A stretch of 44,199 nt of DNA from WJKK01 sp964638225 (GTDB taxonomy: Bacteria; Patescibacteriota; WWE3; UBA101185; UBA10185), in NCBI GenBank assembly GCA_964638225.1, contig CAZWYL010000006.1:1-44199 (forward strand), given 5' to 3'. Below are positions 29,550-38,115 of the stretch, piece by piece. The notes beneath the pieces were generated by a model. The model was not told the origin of the DNA. It worked only from the letters and a program-made list of their open reading frames with translations, and did no database searches. The first letter of the stretch is position 1, and each line of letters opens with the position of its first letter. The translations under genes were made by a program, and so were the position numbers.

Positions 29550-30578
29550 ATGAAATTTTTTAAAAGAAACACACCTATATATATTACTGGAGGCGCTCTT
29601 CTTATTCTATTTATAATCATCATAGGTATTTCTCAAACCCGGGAAGCGCCTCCCCCAGAGCTTTCTGCAGTGGAGGGGGTAGACATTATTGCAGGGCATA
29701 CATATATAATGGGCTCCCCTGAGGCAGCAAACGAACTAGTTATGTTTACTGACTACACTTCTCCCGAAGACACAAATTATCACGAAGTCCTACAAAGGAT
29801 ATACGGAGATAATTCCCGCCAAATAAAAGTAGCCCTTCGACACTTCCCCATTAAGAAAGAGGCCTTCATAAGCAGCAAAGCGGCTCAAGCTGCAGGAGAA
29901 CAAGGAAAATTTTGGGAATACTCAACAGCTTTATATTCAAAAACTTTGGAAGGAGCTGATTTAATGGCTTGGGAAAACCAAGACTACGCCAATTTAGCAA
30001 AAGGGTTGGGTATAGATACGAAAGCTTTTTCAAGGGATTTGGAAGATGAAAGTCTTGAGTCTATCATTAACACAGATATAGAACATGGAAAAGCCTTGGG
30101 AGTTGAAAAAACCCCTGCCTTCTTTTTTAATGAGGAAATGCTATTTTTCACTGATCCCCTAAGCCTGGAACAAAAAATCCAAGAAGAAATGGACAGGATC
30201 GAGGAATACGGGAATAAAGAAAGTGAGACAGCCTCAAGTTCCGAAAATAGCGACAGCAGAAGAAAAAGACCCTCCGTCAAGCAGGAAAGGGAACTACAAC
30301 GAGTTAGAGTAATTTCTTTTCTCGAAGAAGGCTGGGATCCTAAAAGAACGAGCGTAGTGAAGGGTCAGAGGGTCCAATGGATAAACGAAACTGAAGAAGA
30401 AATTATCCTAAGACCTCTCGACAAACACTACAAAGATCTCTCTGAAGATATACCTATACAACCCGGTGAATCCATCGAATTTAAGTTTACAGTACCTGGA
30501 ACATGGAGATACAGAGAGGTCATCTCGGGGGCTTGGGGATCTATTCACACAGCAGACTATCTGGATTATGTAGATTAA
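29550..30578 (+). CDS. Anchored DsbA-fold / cupredoxin-fold fusion lacking redox residues
   Basis: 342 residues. A membrane anchor at about 10-27 is followed by a DsbA-like thioredoxin fold (about 45-215): FTDYTSPEDTNYHEVL, where S71-P-E-D74 replaces the CxxC, and KTPAFFFN keeps the cis-proline (P189). After a charged linker rich in Glu/Ser/Arg comes a cupredoxin-like domain (about 250-342): RTSVVKGQRVQWINET and GESIEFKFTVPGTWRYREV, without the Cys/His/Met copper ligands expected in the last strand. Both folds thus appear to have lost redox function. It acts outside the membrane. Role unknown; scaffold or chaperone is only a guess. Confidence 0.7.
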   Translation: MKFFKRNTPIYITGGALLILFIIIIGISQTREAPPPELSAVEGVDIIAGHTYIMGSPEAANELVMFTDYTSPEDTNYHEVLQRIYGDNSRQIKVALRHFPIKKEAFISSKAAQAAGEQGKFWEYSTALYSKTLEGADLMAWENQDYANLAKGLGIDTKAFSRDLEDESLESIINTDIEHGKALGVEKTPAFFFNEEMLFFTDPLSLEQKIQEEMDRIEEYGNKESETASSSENSDSRRKRPSVKQERELQRVRVISFLEEGWDPKRTSVVKGQRVQWINETEEEIILRPLDKHYKDLSEDIPIQPGESIEFKFTVPGTWRYREVISGAWGSIHTADYLDYVD

Positions 30579-30589
30579 TTCTTAATCAC

Positions 30590-31237
30590 TTAATCAAAGG
30601 AAAAACTAGAAGGACAAATATCACTCAAGAAACATTCTGTACAATCCGGGCTTCTGGAAGTACAGACATAACGTCCATGTAAAACCATTGCACCAGAGAA
30701 ATTCCTCCAGTATTTCTTGGGCAGAAGCTCCATTAATTTTTTCTCTATCTTTTTTGGATTATCAGATTCCACCAGCCCCAAACGATTACTAACACGCTTA
30801 ACGTGGGTATCTACCACTATACCCTCTGCAATGTCCCAAAGCTCTTGTAAAATAACGTTAGCGCTTTTTCTTGCAATACCCGGGAGTTTTACAAGCTCTT
30901 TAACGCTGCGGGGAACTTCTCCATTGTAATCCTGAATAATTTTATGGGCAGCCTTGACTATTCGCTTAGCTTTCGTTTTATGATAATTGACGCCGTATAT
31001 ATCTTCTTCCAATTCTAAGGGGTCTGCTTTAGCTAAGTCCCTCCAACTGTTGTACTTCTGAAATAAACTTTTAGTAATTTCGTTAACTTTTACATCGGTG
31101 GTTTGAGCAGACAACATAACCGCAATAACAAGCTGCATCTCGTTTTCAAAATTTAATTCAGTTTTGGGATTGGGATATTCCTTTTGCAGCTGGTCGGCCA
31201 CATTTAGAGCTCTTTCCTTAACTCCTTCAACATTCAT
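30590..31237 (-). CDS. nth: Endonuclease III
   Basis: About 215 residues. The helix-hairpin-helix LPGIARKSANVIL carries the catalytic Lys, VDTHVKRVSNRLG the catalytic Asp, and the 4Fe-4S ligands follow the C-x6-C-x2-C-x5-C spacing (CTSRSPDCTECFLSDIC). It removes oxidised pyrimidines from DNA. I start at the ATG at 31237 (MNVEGVK) because TATACT lies 6 nt before it; an upstream in-frame TTG at 31252 overlaps that box. It is convergent with the gene at 29550. Confidence 0.94.
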   Translation of the reverse strand: MNVEGVKERALNVADQLQKEYPNPKTELNFENEMQLVIAVMLSAQTTDVKVNEITKSLFQKYNSWRDLAKADPLELEEDIYGVNYHKTKAKRIVKAAHKIIQDYNGEVPRSVKELVKLPGIARKSANVILQELWDIAEGIVVDTHVKRVSNRLGLVESDNPKKIEKKLMELLPKKYWRNFSGAMVLHGRYVCTSRSPDCTECFLSDICPSSFSFD

Positions 31238-31304
31238 ATTACCAGTATACAAAATAAAATTAACGAAAAAAGTTCCCTTAACGAGAATACTCTATCCTGC
31301 GCAG

Positions 31305-31436
31305 GCACTTGACTTATAGAAACTTTTCAAATAATCTTAGACCAAGGAGAGCCCGGAGATGGGGGTTTTTCTTGGGGGTGTTCCCCGAGAGTAGTAACGA
31401 CAGGGGGACACCCCTAAACTTACGTCTATAAACATC
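31305..31436. ncRNA. Candidate structured RNA or attenuator, G-rich spacer
   Basis: The 194-bp gap between ksgA and nth contains nested complementarity: outer TTATAGA (31314-31320) with TCTATAA (31425-31431), middle CCAAG (31342-31346) with CTTGG (31371-31375), and a strong stem GGGGTGT-t-CCCC (31375-31386) with GGGG-g-ACACCCC (31403-31414) around a 16-nt loop GAGAGTAGTAACGACA. GC content is much higher than in the surrounding spacers. I do not recognise a known RNA family (SRP, 6S, RNase P and common riboswitches do not fit). The strand is undetermined; a plus-strand TATCCT at about 31293 could be a -10. Confidence 0.4.
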
Positions 31437-31446
31437 CAAAATTCTT

Positions 31447-32226
31447 TTACGCTTCAACGCAAAGAGTCAAAAACATTTTTTTCCAAGTCGATACATCTAG
31501 TGCTTGTGGCCTTTTAGTACCATCTACTCCAACAAAAACCAGCTCTTCTTTTGTAAAAGGTTTGTTTAACATTTTTCTGGGAGTCTGGAAACCCTTATGT
31601 AAAAACCCCTCATACTTATCAATAATCTTGGGGTCTTTAAAAATTTCCTCTACTTTCTTGCGTTCCAACCGAACAACTACTCCATCAACCTTAGGAACAG
31701 GTTGGAAACTCTTGCTGGAAACAGTTTTTAAACACACAACGTCATAAAAAGTTTGTAAAAAAATGGAAAGATAGGATGCTTGCGCAGCTTTGGCCGCAAT
31801 TTTCTCTCCTACTTCCTTCTGAACCATAAGAATAGCCTTCTTGGGGCGCTTAGACAACTTCACTAACATATGCAAGATTGGTGAAGTAATGTAGTAAGGC
31901 AACGAACCAAGAACCTTAAACTCTTTTTTTAAATCCTGCTGTGGAAGCCATTCCAATATATCGGCCTCTACAACAGTAACTTTATCGGTTTCTGAGAATA
32001 CTTCCCGTAATTCTCCAACAAAACGCCCATCCATCTCCACAGCAAATACTTTCCCCTCTTTTCCTTTCAAGGCAGCGTAAAGAGGTTTAGTTAGGGTACC
32101 GGGACCAGCGCCAATCTCCACAACTGTATCCGAATTTTGTAATTCCAACGCATTGATCATAAACTGAACAACTTGTTTGTCAATTAAAAAATTTTGACCT
32201 AAAGATTTCTTAGGTTTATAAAACAT
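31447..32226 (-). CDS. rsmA: 16S rRNA dimethyladenosine methyltransferase KsgA/RsmA
   Basis: 259 residues. SLGQNFLID at the N-terminus, the AdoMet-binding VEIGAGPGTLT, and GSLPYYITSPIL (motif IV) identify KsgA, which dimethylates two adenosines near the 3' end of 16S. Motif IV is usually NLPY; here Asn is Ser (S108), which is unusual for the target-base pocket. Start: TGC-TATACT 6 nt before ATG. Confidence 0.9.
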   Translation of the reverse strand: MFYKPKKSLGQNFLIDKQVVQFMINALELQNSDTVVEIGAGPGTLTKPLYAALKGKEGKVFAVEMDGRFVGELREVFSETDKVTVVEADILEWLPQQDLKKEFKVLGSLPYYITSPILHMLVKLSKRPKKAILMVQKEVGEKIAAKAAQASYLSIFLQTFYDVVCLKTVSSKSFQPVPKVDGVVVRLERKKVEEIFKDPKIIDKYEGFLHKGFQTPRKMLNKPFTKEELVFVGVDGTKRPQALDVSTWKKMFLTLCVEA

Positions 32227-32272
32227 AAAGTAAGTATAGCAACACCAAGGTGCTTAAAAGGAAAAAAGTTTA

Positions 32273-34213
32273 CTATTCCCAACTGAAATTTCTACGATCC
32301 TGCTCCAAATCATCCAAGAAATCACTCACAGAGGATTTCTTTTTCAAATAGCGTTCCGTGGATTTGTTTCCCTTAAATTCCAACAGATGCTCTTCAATTT
32401 CGGAAATAAAACGGCTGGGTTGATTATTCTGCTTGCTGCCAAAATAAAAGCGAGACTTAGTATTAGTTAAATGAACTTTCTCCTTTGCTCGAGTTATGGC
32501 AACATAACAAAGTCTTCGCTCTTCTTCCAATTCATGCACTTCGAACATAGATTGGCTATGGGGAAAAAGACCTTCCTCCATACCTACCATAAAAATTAAA
32601 GGAAATTCCAGCCCTTTGGAAGCATGTATTGTCATCAAAGTCACGGCATCTAAATCAAATGCATTAGGCCGATCTGCACTCTCAATCAAAGAAACATTTT
32701 CCAAAAACTCCTCTAAATTCTCAAATAAAGAAGCTACCGAACGAAGCTCGCGCAAGTTCTCCAGGCGCTCCTTGTTTTCCTCGGAACCATCGTCCAGCCA
32801 TTCTAAATATCCGGTTTTATCTAAAACCAAATCCAAAAGCTCTAACGTTGTAAGTTCCTCAACCTTCTCTATCCAAGAGGACCAGTTCAACTTAGACTTT
32901 TCCTCAATAACTCCTAAATCCCATCCTGTTTTCTTAATCTCTGCCAAAGTCTTTTTACCAATGCCCCTGGTTGGAACATTGATTATACGCTCCCAGGAAA
33001 CGGTATCCTTAGGATTGTACAACACGCGTAAAAAAGAAACCGCATCCTTAATTTCTTTACGTGCGTAGAATCTAAATCCTCCAATTATTTTGTAAGGAAT
33101 ACTGTGCTTAATTAACGCCTCTTCCAAATTTCGAGATTGCGCGTTTGTTCTATACAAAATGGCCACATCGTTATAGGAATAACCTCCCGCTACTGCCTCC
33201 AAAATATTGTCAATAACATAATCCGCTTCTGCCTTTTCATTATAGGCGGTATAAACAGTCAACTTTTCTCCGGTGTTTTTGTCCGTTCTCAAATCTAAGG
33301 GTATATGTGTGGAATTATTATTAATAACAGACTTGGCAGCGTCCAAAATATTTTGAGTCGAACGGTAATTCTTTTCCAAATTGTAAACCACAGCATCCTT
33401 GTAATCCTTCTGAAAATTTAAAATATTACGATAATCTGCTCCTCTAAAACTGTAAATCGCTTGGGCCATGTCCCCCACTACATAAATATTACGGTGCTTG
33501 CGGGACAGAAGCCTGGTTATAGAATATTGAGCCTTATTAGTATCCTGATATTCATCTACCAGAATATGCTTAAATAAATCCTGGTACTTTTCCAAAACCC
33601 GATCGTTCTCAACAAATAACTTCACGGTTTCCATTAAGAGATCATCAAAATCCAAGGCTTTATTCTTTCTTAGTCTCCGCTGATAGTCATGGTAAATTTT
33701 GGCTGTAGTTCTTTGGAAATATCCTGATGCTATGTTGCTATATTCCATCGGAGAGATAAGCTCTGTTTTAGCACCGGAAATCGTGTTTAAAACTGCGCGG
33801 GGCTTGATTTTCTTAGAGTTAATTCCAAAATCTTTGATAATGGTTTTAATTAGAGCACGCTGATCGTAAGTATCATAAATAACAAAATCATTAGGAATTC
33901 CAATATGTCTACCATCTCTGCGTAATATACGAGAGCTAATAGAATGGAAGGTCCCGCTCCATGAAAGATTTCCAGAAAAATCATCAAGCAAATGCCCCAC
34001 ACGCTCTTTAATTTCTCCGGCTGCCTTATTGGTAAAAGTAACTGCTAAAATGTTATGTTGCGCTATACCCCGTGACTGAATAAGGTGAGCTATACGATAG
34101 GTCAGTACCCGTGTCTTCCCGCTTCCGGGACCGGCAACAACAAGTGCAGGTCCTTCCGAATGTTTTACTGCCCTTTCCTGTTGGGAATTTAATTCTTCAA
34201 ATAACGTAAGCAT
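32273..34213 (-). CDS. UvrD/PcrA-type ATP-dependent DNA helicase
   Basis: 646 residues, superfamily 1A: motif I VVAGPGSGKTRVLTYRI, motif II LVDEYQDTNKAQ, motif III VGDMAQAIYSFRGA, motif V TIHASKGLEFPLIF and motif VI CYVAITRAKE. It is a little shorter than typical PcrA/UvrD (about 720), mostly at the C-terminus. It unwinds DNA 3' to 5' in repair and replication restart. Start: TATATT 6 nt before ATG. Confidence 0.93.
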   Translation of the reverse strand: MLTLFEELNSQQERAVKHSEGPALVVAGPGSGKTRVLTYRIAHLIQSRGIAQHNILAVTFTNKAAGEIKERVGHLLDDFSGNLSWSGTFHSISSRILRRDGRHIGIPNDFVIYDTYDQRALIKTIIKDFGINSKKIKPRAVLNTISGAKTELISPMEYSNIASGYFQRTTAKIYHDYQRRLRKNKALDFDDLLMETVKLFVENDRVLEKYQDLFKHILVDEYQDTNKAQYSITRLLSRKHRNIYVVGDMAQAIYSFRGADYRNILNFQKDYKDAVVYNLEKNYRSTQNILDAAKSVINNNSTHIPLDLRTDKNTGEKLTVYTAYNEKAEADYVIDNILEAVAGGYSYNDVAILYRTNAQSRNLEEALIKHSIPYKIIGGFRFYARKEIKDAVSFLRVLYNPKDTVSWERIINVPTRGIGKKTLAEIKKTGWDLGVIEEKSKLNWSSWIEKVEELTTLELLDLVLDKTGYLEWLDDGSEENKERLENLRELRSVASLFENLEEFLENVSLIESADRPNAFDLDAVTLMTIHASKGLEFPLIFMVGMEEGLFPHSQSMFEVHELEEERRLCYVAITRAKEKVHLTNTKSRFYFGSKQNNQPSRFISEIEEHLLEFKGNKSTERYLKKKSSVSDFLDDLEQDRRNFSWE

Positions 34214-34278
34214 GCAGGAAATATATTAACACGGAACAAAATTGTCTCGGTACTGAAAAAATGTAGCTAAATTTCCAG

Positions 34279-34770
34279 TTAGTAACAGCTCTCCTGCATG
34301 TCCTCTGGAAACCCGGCATCTTCTAAAACATCACAACTGGGATTTCCATTGCCATCTGCTGCTATCTTCCATTCGCCCTCCTCCTTATATGCCCAAAACA
34401 TTCCAGCATTTCCAGGACCCTCGCCTAAAATAACCCCGCCCATTACATAAGAGTTGCTTTCATCAACCTTCTGAGGCGTTATAGACACGTCTTTTCCATC
34501 CTTATCGTGTTTATCTGCTAGAGCAGCTACAATACCTGCTTCATCCGTCGGGGATAGGGACATTTCAGCTGTATCTTCATCCATGTCTTCAGTTTCTATG
34601 ATATCTGCATCCTCCCTAAAACTATCTTCCTCTAAAGAAATTTCTTCGGGAACATCAACCTCTGTGGCAGCGCCTCGAGTGCTGTACCAAAACCTGGTTG
34701 TGAGTACTCCCGCCACAAAAGCTAAAACTAAAAAAATAATCTGGCTTAAATTAGTATTATTCTTTGTCAT
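34279..34770 (-). CDS. Membrane-anchored acidic protein, unknown function
   Basis: 163 residues. One N-terminal anchor (about 9-26, SQIIFLVLAFVAGVLTT), a very acidic linker (about 38-75), then a small domain ending GNGNPSCDVLEDAGFPEDM...SCY with two cysteines that could pair. I recognise no family. TATAAT lies 6 nt before the ATG. It is divergent from the DUF192 gene at 34862. Confidence 0.65.
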   Translation of the reverse strand: MTKNNTNLSQIIFLVLAFVAGVLTTRFWYSTRGAATEVDVPEEISLEEDSFREDADIIETEDMDEDTAEMSLSPTDEAGIVAALADKHDKDGKDVSITPQKVDESNSYVMGGVILGEGPGNAGMFWAYKEEGEWKIAADGNGNPSCDVLEDAGFPEDMQESCY

Positions 34771-34861
34771 TAATTAATTATAGAACTTTTTTTAGAAAAA
34801 TACTCTAAAATTTTATAAGATCAAAAAAGTGTAATGTAAAACTTTCTGGTATCCTACGAAT

Positions 34862-35287
34862 ATGGAAAAGAAATTCTTAGTGAACGTTGTTAGCGCTTTC
34901 TTTCTTGGAGCTATTCTGAATCTACTTTTTTATCGTTTTTCCGGAAAGAACGTAAAACAAACTACTGTAAAAATTGGCAATGAATCCTATATCCTAGAAA
35001 TAGCGGACACACAAAGAAAAAGGGCTAGGGGCTTAATGCTAAGAGAAAAATTGAACCCAAATCAAGGAATGCTGTTTGTTTTTCCCCAAGAAGCTAGACA
35101 CTCATTTTGGATGTATAAGACAAAAATCCCCTTGGATATAATTTGGCTTGATAAGGATTGGAAAGTCGTTCACATAGAAAAGAATGTGCCTCCCTGTGAA
35201 AGTAACAATCCTGCAATGTGCGAATCCTATCGGCCAAGACAAAAAGCAAAATACGTCATTGAGATACTTCCGCAAAAAACCTATTGA
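34862..35287 (+). CDS. DUF192 family protein, membrane anchored
   Basis: 141 residues. An N-terminal hydrophobic anchor (about 7-24) is followed by the DUF192 core: RARGLMLREKLNPNQGMLFV, HSFWMYKTKIPLDIIWLD and KAKYVIEIL. The biochemical role of the family is not established. TATCCT lies 6 nt before the ATG. Confidence 0.85.
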   Translation: MEKKFLVNVVSAFFLGAILNLLFYRFSGKNVKQTTVKIGNESYILEIADTQRKRARGLMLREKLNPNQGMLFVFPQEARHSFWMYKTKIPLDIIWLDKDWKVVHIEKNVPPCESNNPAMCESYRPRQKAKYVIEILPQKTY

Positions 35288-35368
35288 CTATAAAAATTCA
35301 TTACTGCATTATAAATATTAGAGGCTCTTTAAAAATCCTAAAAACATAAATGTAGGGGAGGAGAATAG

Positions 35369-35680
35369 ATGCCTGACTTAACGGAACTTCGTCGAATTTA
35401 TGGAAGCAGAAAATCGCGAGGCCACAACAGACTACAAGTTGTCAAAGTACTCAGCAGATACATGGGACAAATGAGGAAAAAACCTCAGAGCCCCAAAGCA
35501 GCTCGGAGTACACTTTCAAAGGCTTTCTCAAGAGCTGGAATACATATGAAGGTAGCAGAGACGTACTGCACACGCACTTGTCCAGCAACAACTGAGTATG
35601 CCATACCGGCAAGGAGAAACGGAAAAATCTTTATTCATTGGGGAGGAGACGGAGTAGTCTTCATTCGCAAAGACCAGTGA
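35369..35680 (+). CDS. Basic 103-residue protein with a strong Shine-Dalgarno, unknown function
   Basis: 103 residues, rich in Arg and Lys, with a helical N-terminal half (TELRRIYGSRKSRGHNRLQ) and two close cysteines (YCTRTCPATTE). No family recognised. The start is marked by AGGGGAGGAG about 7 nt before the ATG, the clearest Shine-Dalgarno in the window, whereas most first genes here look leaderless. A long inverted repeat CTCTCTGG.../...CCAGAGAG (about 35686-35723) follows the stop codon. Confidence 0.65.
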   Translation: MPDLTELRRIYGSRKSRGHNRLQVVKVLSRYMGQMRKKPQSPKAARSTLSKAFSRAGIHMKVAETYCTRTCPATTEYAIPARRNGKIFIHWGGDGVVFIRKDQ

Positions 35681-35685
35681 AACCT

Positions 35686-35723
35686 CTCTCTGGGGGTTAA
35701 TAAAGTATATAGCCTCCAGAGAG
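35686..35723 (+). terminator. Inverted repeat after the 35369 gene
   Basis: CTCTCTGGGGG and CCTCCAGAGAG pair with one mismatch around an AT-rich loop. There is no T run after it, so it may be an mRNA 3'-end stabiliser rather than an intrinsic terminator. Confidence 0.45.
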
Positions 35724-35746
35724 ATAAAATCTCTCCATTCTTATGC

Positions 35747-35752
35747 TAAAAT
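35747..35752 (+). promoter_or_regulatory. Extended -10 box of metG
   Basis: TATGC-TAAAAT, 9 nt before the ATG at 35762. The same TTATGCTAAAAT string stands before the gene at 42713. Confidence 0.6.
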
Positions 35753-35761
35753 ACCTCTATT

Positions 35762-37210
35762 ATGACCAAAGAAGGCCTAAAGAATAAAATCCCGGAGAAA
35801 GTTTTCATAACAACTGCAATAGATTACGCCAATGATGTTATACACATAGGACACGCCTATGAAAAAATCTTGGCGGATAGTATAGCCCGCTATTACAGAA
35901 AACTTGTAGGCGATGATAACGTTTACTTTCTCACAGGCACTGACGAACACGGTACAACTAATTATAAAGCCGCAGAAGAAGCAGGTGTTCCCGTTGAGGA
36001 ATATACTGAGCAAGTCTCAGTAGAAAATAAAAAACAAATAGATACTTTAAATATCTCGTATGATCGATTCATCCGGACGACAGATAAAGATCATGTAGAA
36101 ACAGCTTCAAAATTTTTTGAAAAAGCATTAAAAACCAAAGACGTGTATAAAGGATCTTATGAGGGCTATTACTGTGAGGGATGTGAGGCTTATAAAACGC
36201 TGTCGGAACTGGATGAAAATAAACAATGTCCTTATCACCCAAGTAGAGAAATTCAGCGCCTTAAAGAGGAAAACTATTTCCTTAGGTGGTCTGAATATGA
36301 GGATGCACTAAGAGATCTGATTACAGATAAGGAGAATTTCATCCTTCCAACAAATAAGAAAAATGAAATGTTAGCCTTCTTGGATCAAGGACTCCAGGAT
36401 ATTCCAGTGAGCCGTCCAAAATACAAAGTTCCTTGGGGGATTCCAGTGCCAAATGATGACAGCCAAGTGTTGTATGTCTGGTATGATGCTCTGGTTAATT
36501 ACTACACCGTGGGCAAGCAAAAAAATCTCTGGAATGAAAATACTAAAATTGTGCATTTTGTAGGTAAGGATATTCTTAGGTTCCATGCTTTACTTTGGCC
36601 TGCCATGCTGATAAATATCGATCTATCCCTTCCCGACACTATTTATAGTCATGGATTTATTAATTTGGAAAGCCGGAAGATCAGCAAATCTTTAGGAAAT
36701 GTTATTCGTCCCGATGAGCTAGTAAATAAATATGGAGCTGATCCGATCAGGTATTATTTCCTTAAACACGGGCCTATTAAAGAAGATGTGGATATTTCAT
36801 TGGAACATCTGGAAGAAGTCTATAATGCGGATTTGGCCAATGGACTGGGCAATACTGTTGCTCGTGTAGCGAAGATGGCGGAAAATTCCGATTTTGAGTT
36901 TGAAATAGCTGAGCCCGAAAACATCTGGGAAAAACCGTGGTCAAAGCCTTTGGAAAAATACCGTGTAGATTTGGCTTTGCAAAACATCTGGGAAATGCTT
37001 TCAGAACTGGATAGACATATAAATGAAAATGAACCCTGGTCCGAAAATAATACGAAAAGACTAAGAGAAATCCTTACTTTTGAGGTAAATTCTATCAGAG
37101 GGATATCCAAAGTGATAGAACCTTTTATTCCCGATACCAGTAGGAAAATACAGGCACAATTCTTCCAAAAGAAGATTAAGTCTACAGATCCTTTATTCCC
37201 TCGACTTTGA
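35762..37210 (+). CDS. metG: Methionyl-tRNA synthetase
   Basis: 482 residues, class I. IHIGHAYEK carries the HIGH motif and RKISKSLGN the KMSKS variant. A zinc knuckle is present in YCEGC...QCPYH. GIPVPNDDSQVLYVWYDAL is the methionine-pocket region. The C-terminal tRNA-binding (Trbp111-like) domain of some MetRS is absent, so it is the short form. The enzyme charges both tRNA-Met species; initiator and elongator genes are 5 kb downstream. Confidence 0.94.
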   Translation: MTKEGLKNKIPEKVFITTAIDYANDVIHIGHAYEKILADSIARYYRKLVGDDNVYFLTGTDEHGTTNYKAAEEAGVPVEEYTEQVSVENKKQIDTLNISYDRFIRTTDKDHVETASKFFEKALKTKDVYKGSYEGYYCEGCEAYKTLSELDENKQCPYHPSREIQRLKEENYFLRWSEYEDALRDLITDKENFILPTNKKNEMLAFLDQGLQDIPVSRPKYKVPWGIPVPNDDSQVLYVWYDALVNYYTVGKQKNLWNENTKIVHFVGKDILRFHALLWPAMLINIDLSLPDTIYSHGFINLESRKISKSLGNVIRPDELVNKYGADPIRYYFLKHGPIKEDVDISLEHLEEVYNADLANGLGNTVARVAKMAENSDFEFEIAEPENIWEKPWSKPLEKYRVDLALQNIWEMLSELDRHINENEPWSENNTKRLREILTFEVNSIRGISKVIEPFIPDTSRKIQAQFFQKKIKSTDPLFPRL

Positions 37211-37241
37211 GAAATGTCCTTAACAAAAGAGAAAAACCTGA

Positions 37242-37247
37242 TACAAT
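37242..37247 (+). promoter_or_regulatory. -10 box of smpB
   Basis: TACAAT lies 6 nt before the smpB ATG, with TTAACA about 16 nt upstream as a possible -35. Confidence 0.5.
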
Positions 37248-37253
37248 CGGATT

Positions 37254-37709
37254 ATGTTGCTAGCAAAAAATCGAAAAGCATTTCATAACTATGAGATATT
37301 AGATAAATACATCGCAGGAGTGGTATTAAAAGGCCATGAAGTAAAAGCAATTAAAGAAAAAAAGGTGAGTTTTGAAGGATCCTATATAACTATAAAAAAT
37401 GGAGAGGCTTTTGCTATTAACATTCACATAGGCAGATACTCCAAAAAATCACAAAAAACACCAGAACAGCTAGAAAAGCGCCCCTTGAAGCTGCTTTTAC
37501 AGTCTCGGGAAATAGAAAACATTGCCCGTGAAATCCATCAAAAAGGAAAAACCGCAGTACCTATAGCTTTTATATTACGAAATAACATGATAAAATTAGA
37601 GATAGCTGTTGTCCGCGGCAGAAAAGAATACGAGAAAAAACAAGTTGCTAAGAAAAAGCAGGTTGAGCGAGATTTAAGGCAGCAGCGGAAATTACAAGTC
37701 TGGAAATAG
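37254..37709 (+). CDS. smpB: SsrA-binding protein SmpB
   Basis: 151 residues. The OB-fold core with KNRKAFHNYEILDKYIAGVVL, GHEVKAIKEKKVSFEGSYI, and the basic C-terminal tail KEYEKKQVAKKKQVERDLRQ (which enters the mRNA channel) are typical. SmpB carries tmRNA to stalled ribosomes. Its own RNA partner, ssrA, begins 15 nt after the stop codon on the same strand. Confidence 0.95.
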   Translation: MLLAKNRKAFHNYEILDKYIAGVVLKGHEVKAIKEKKVSFEGSYITIKNGEAFAINIHIGRYSKKSQKTPEQLEKRPLKLLLQSREIENIAREIHQKGKTAVPIAFILRNNMIKLEIAVVRGRKEYEKKQVAKKKQVERDLRQQRKLQVWK

Positions 37710-37724
37710 ACACCCAAATTTTGT

Positions 37725-38115
37725 GGGGATGATCGGATTTGATTGAATGTACTTTAAAAATATGGACGCAAGTCAAGCTGTTGGTGCTTGTAAAACACAA
37801 CAAAAACATACTTGCCGATTCAATGGTAAGACAACCAGCATTAGCTGGTGCAATGGCTTAAGAATAGTTAATTAACTACTTAAGTCAGGTTCTTAAAAAT
37901 CTGTCCGGAGGTTTTTAATGAATCTTATAAAGCCGGGATGAGGTTTTTAGAAGTGGTAAACCTAAAAGCCGGGAGTGGAAAACTCAAAAACACACCTAGG
38001 GAGGGTTATAAAAGTTAGTTAAAGACTTTTCCTTCTAAAATAAACTTTAACTATGCTTGTAGATGTTCATATTTGGTCTTTCAAGACAGGGGTTCGATTC
38101 CCCTCATCTCCACCA
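37725..38115 (+). ncRNA. ssrA: Transfer-messenger RNA (tmRNA)
   Basis: The ends form a tRNA-like acceptor: GGGGATG at 37725 pairs with CATCTCC at 38105-38111, followed by A and encoded CCA; the T-arm GGGGTTCGATTCCCC precedes it. A pseudoknot (CAAG...CTTG with GTTG...CAAC) is followed after 12 nt by the reading frame at 37814-37861: tag ADSMVRQPALAGAMA then TAA. Helix 5 (CTTAAG/CTTAAG) follows. Length is 391 nt, one-piece. The tag ends AMA rather than the usual ALAA/LAA. Confidence 0.93.

Noticed and set aside
10560..31252. Prophage or genomic island
   Set aside because: The genes are housekeeping or typical CPR genes in packed order; no phage structural genes, att duplications or abrupt compositional change could be seen.
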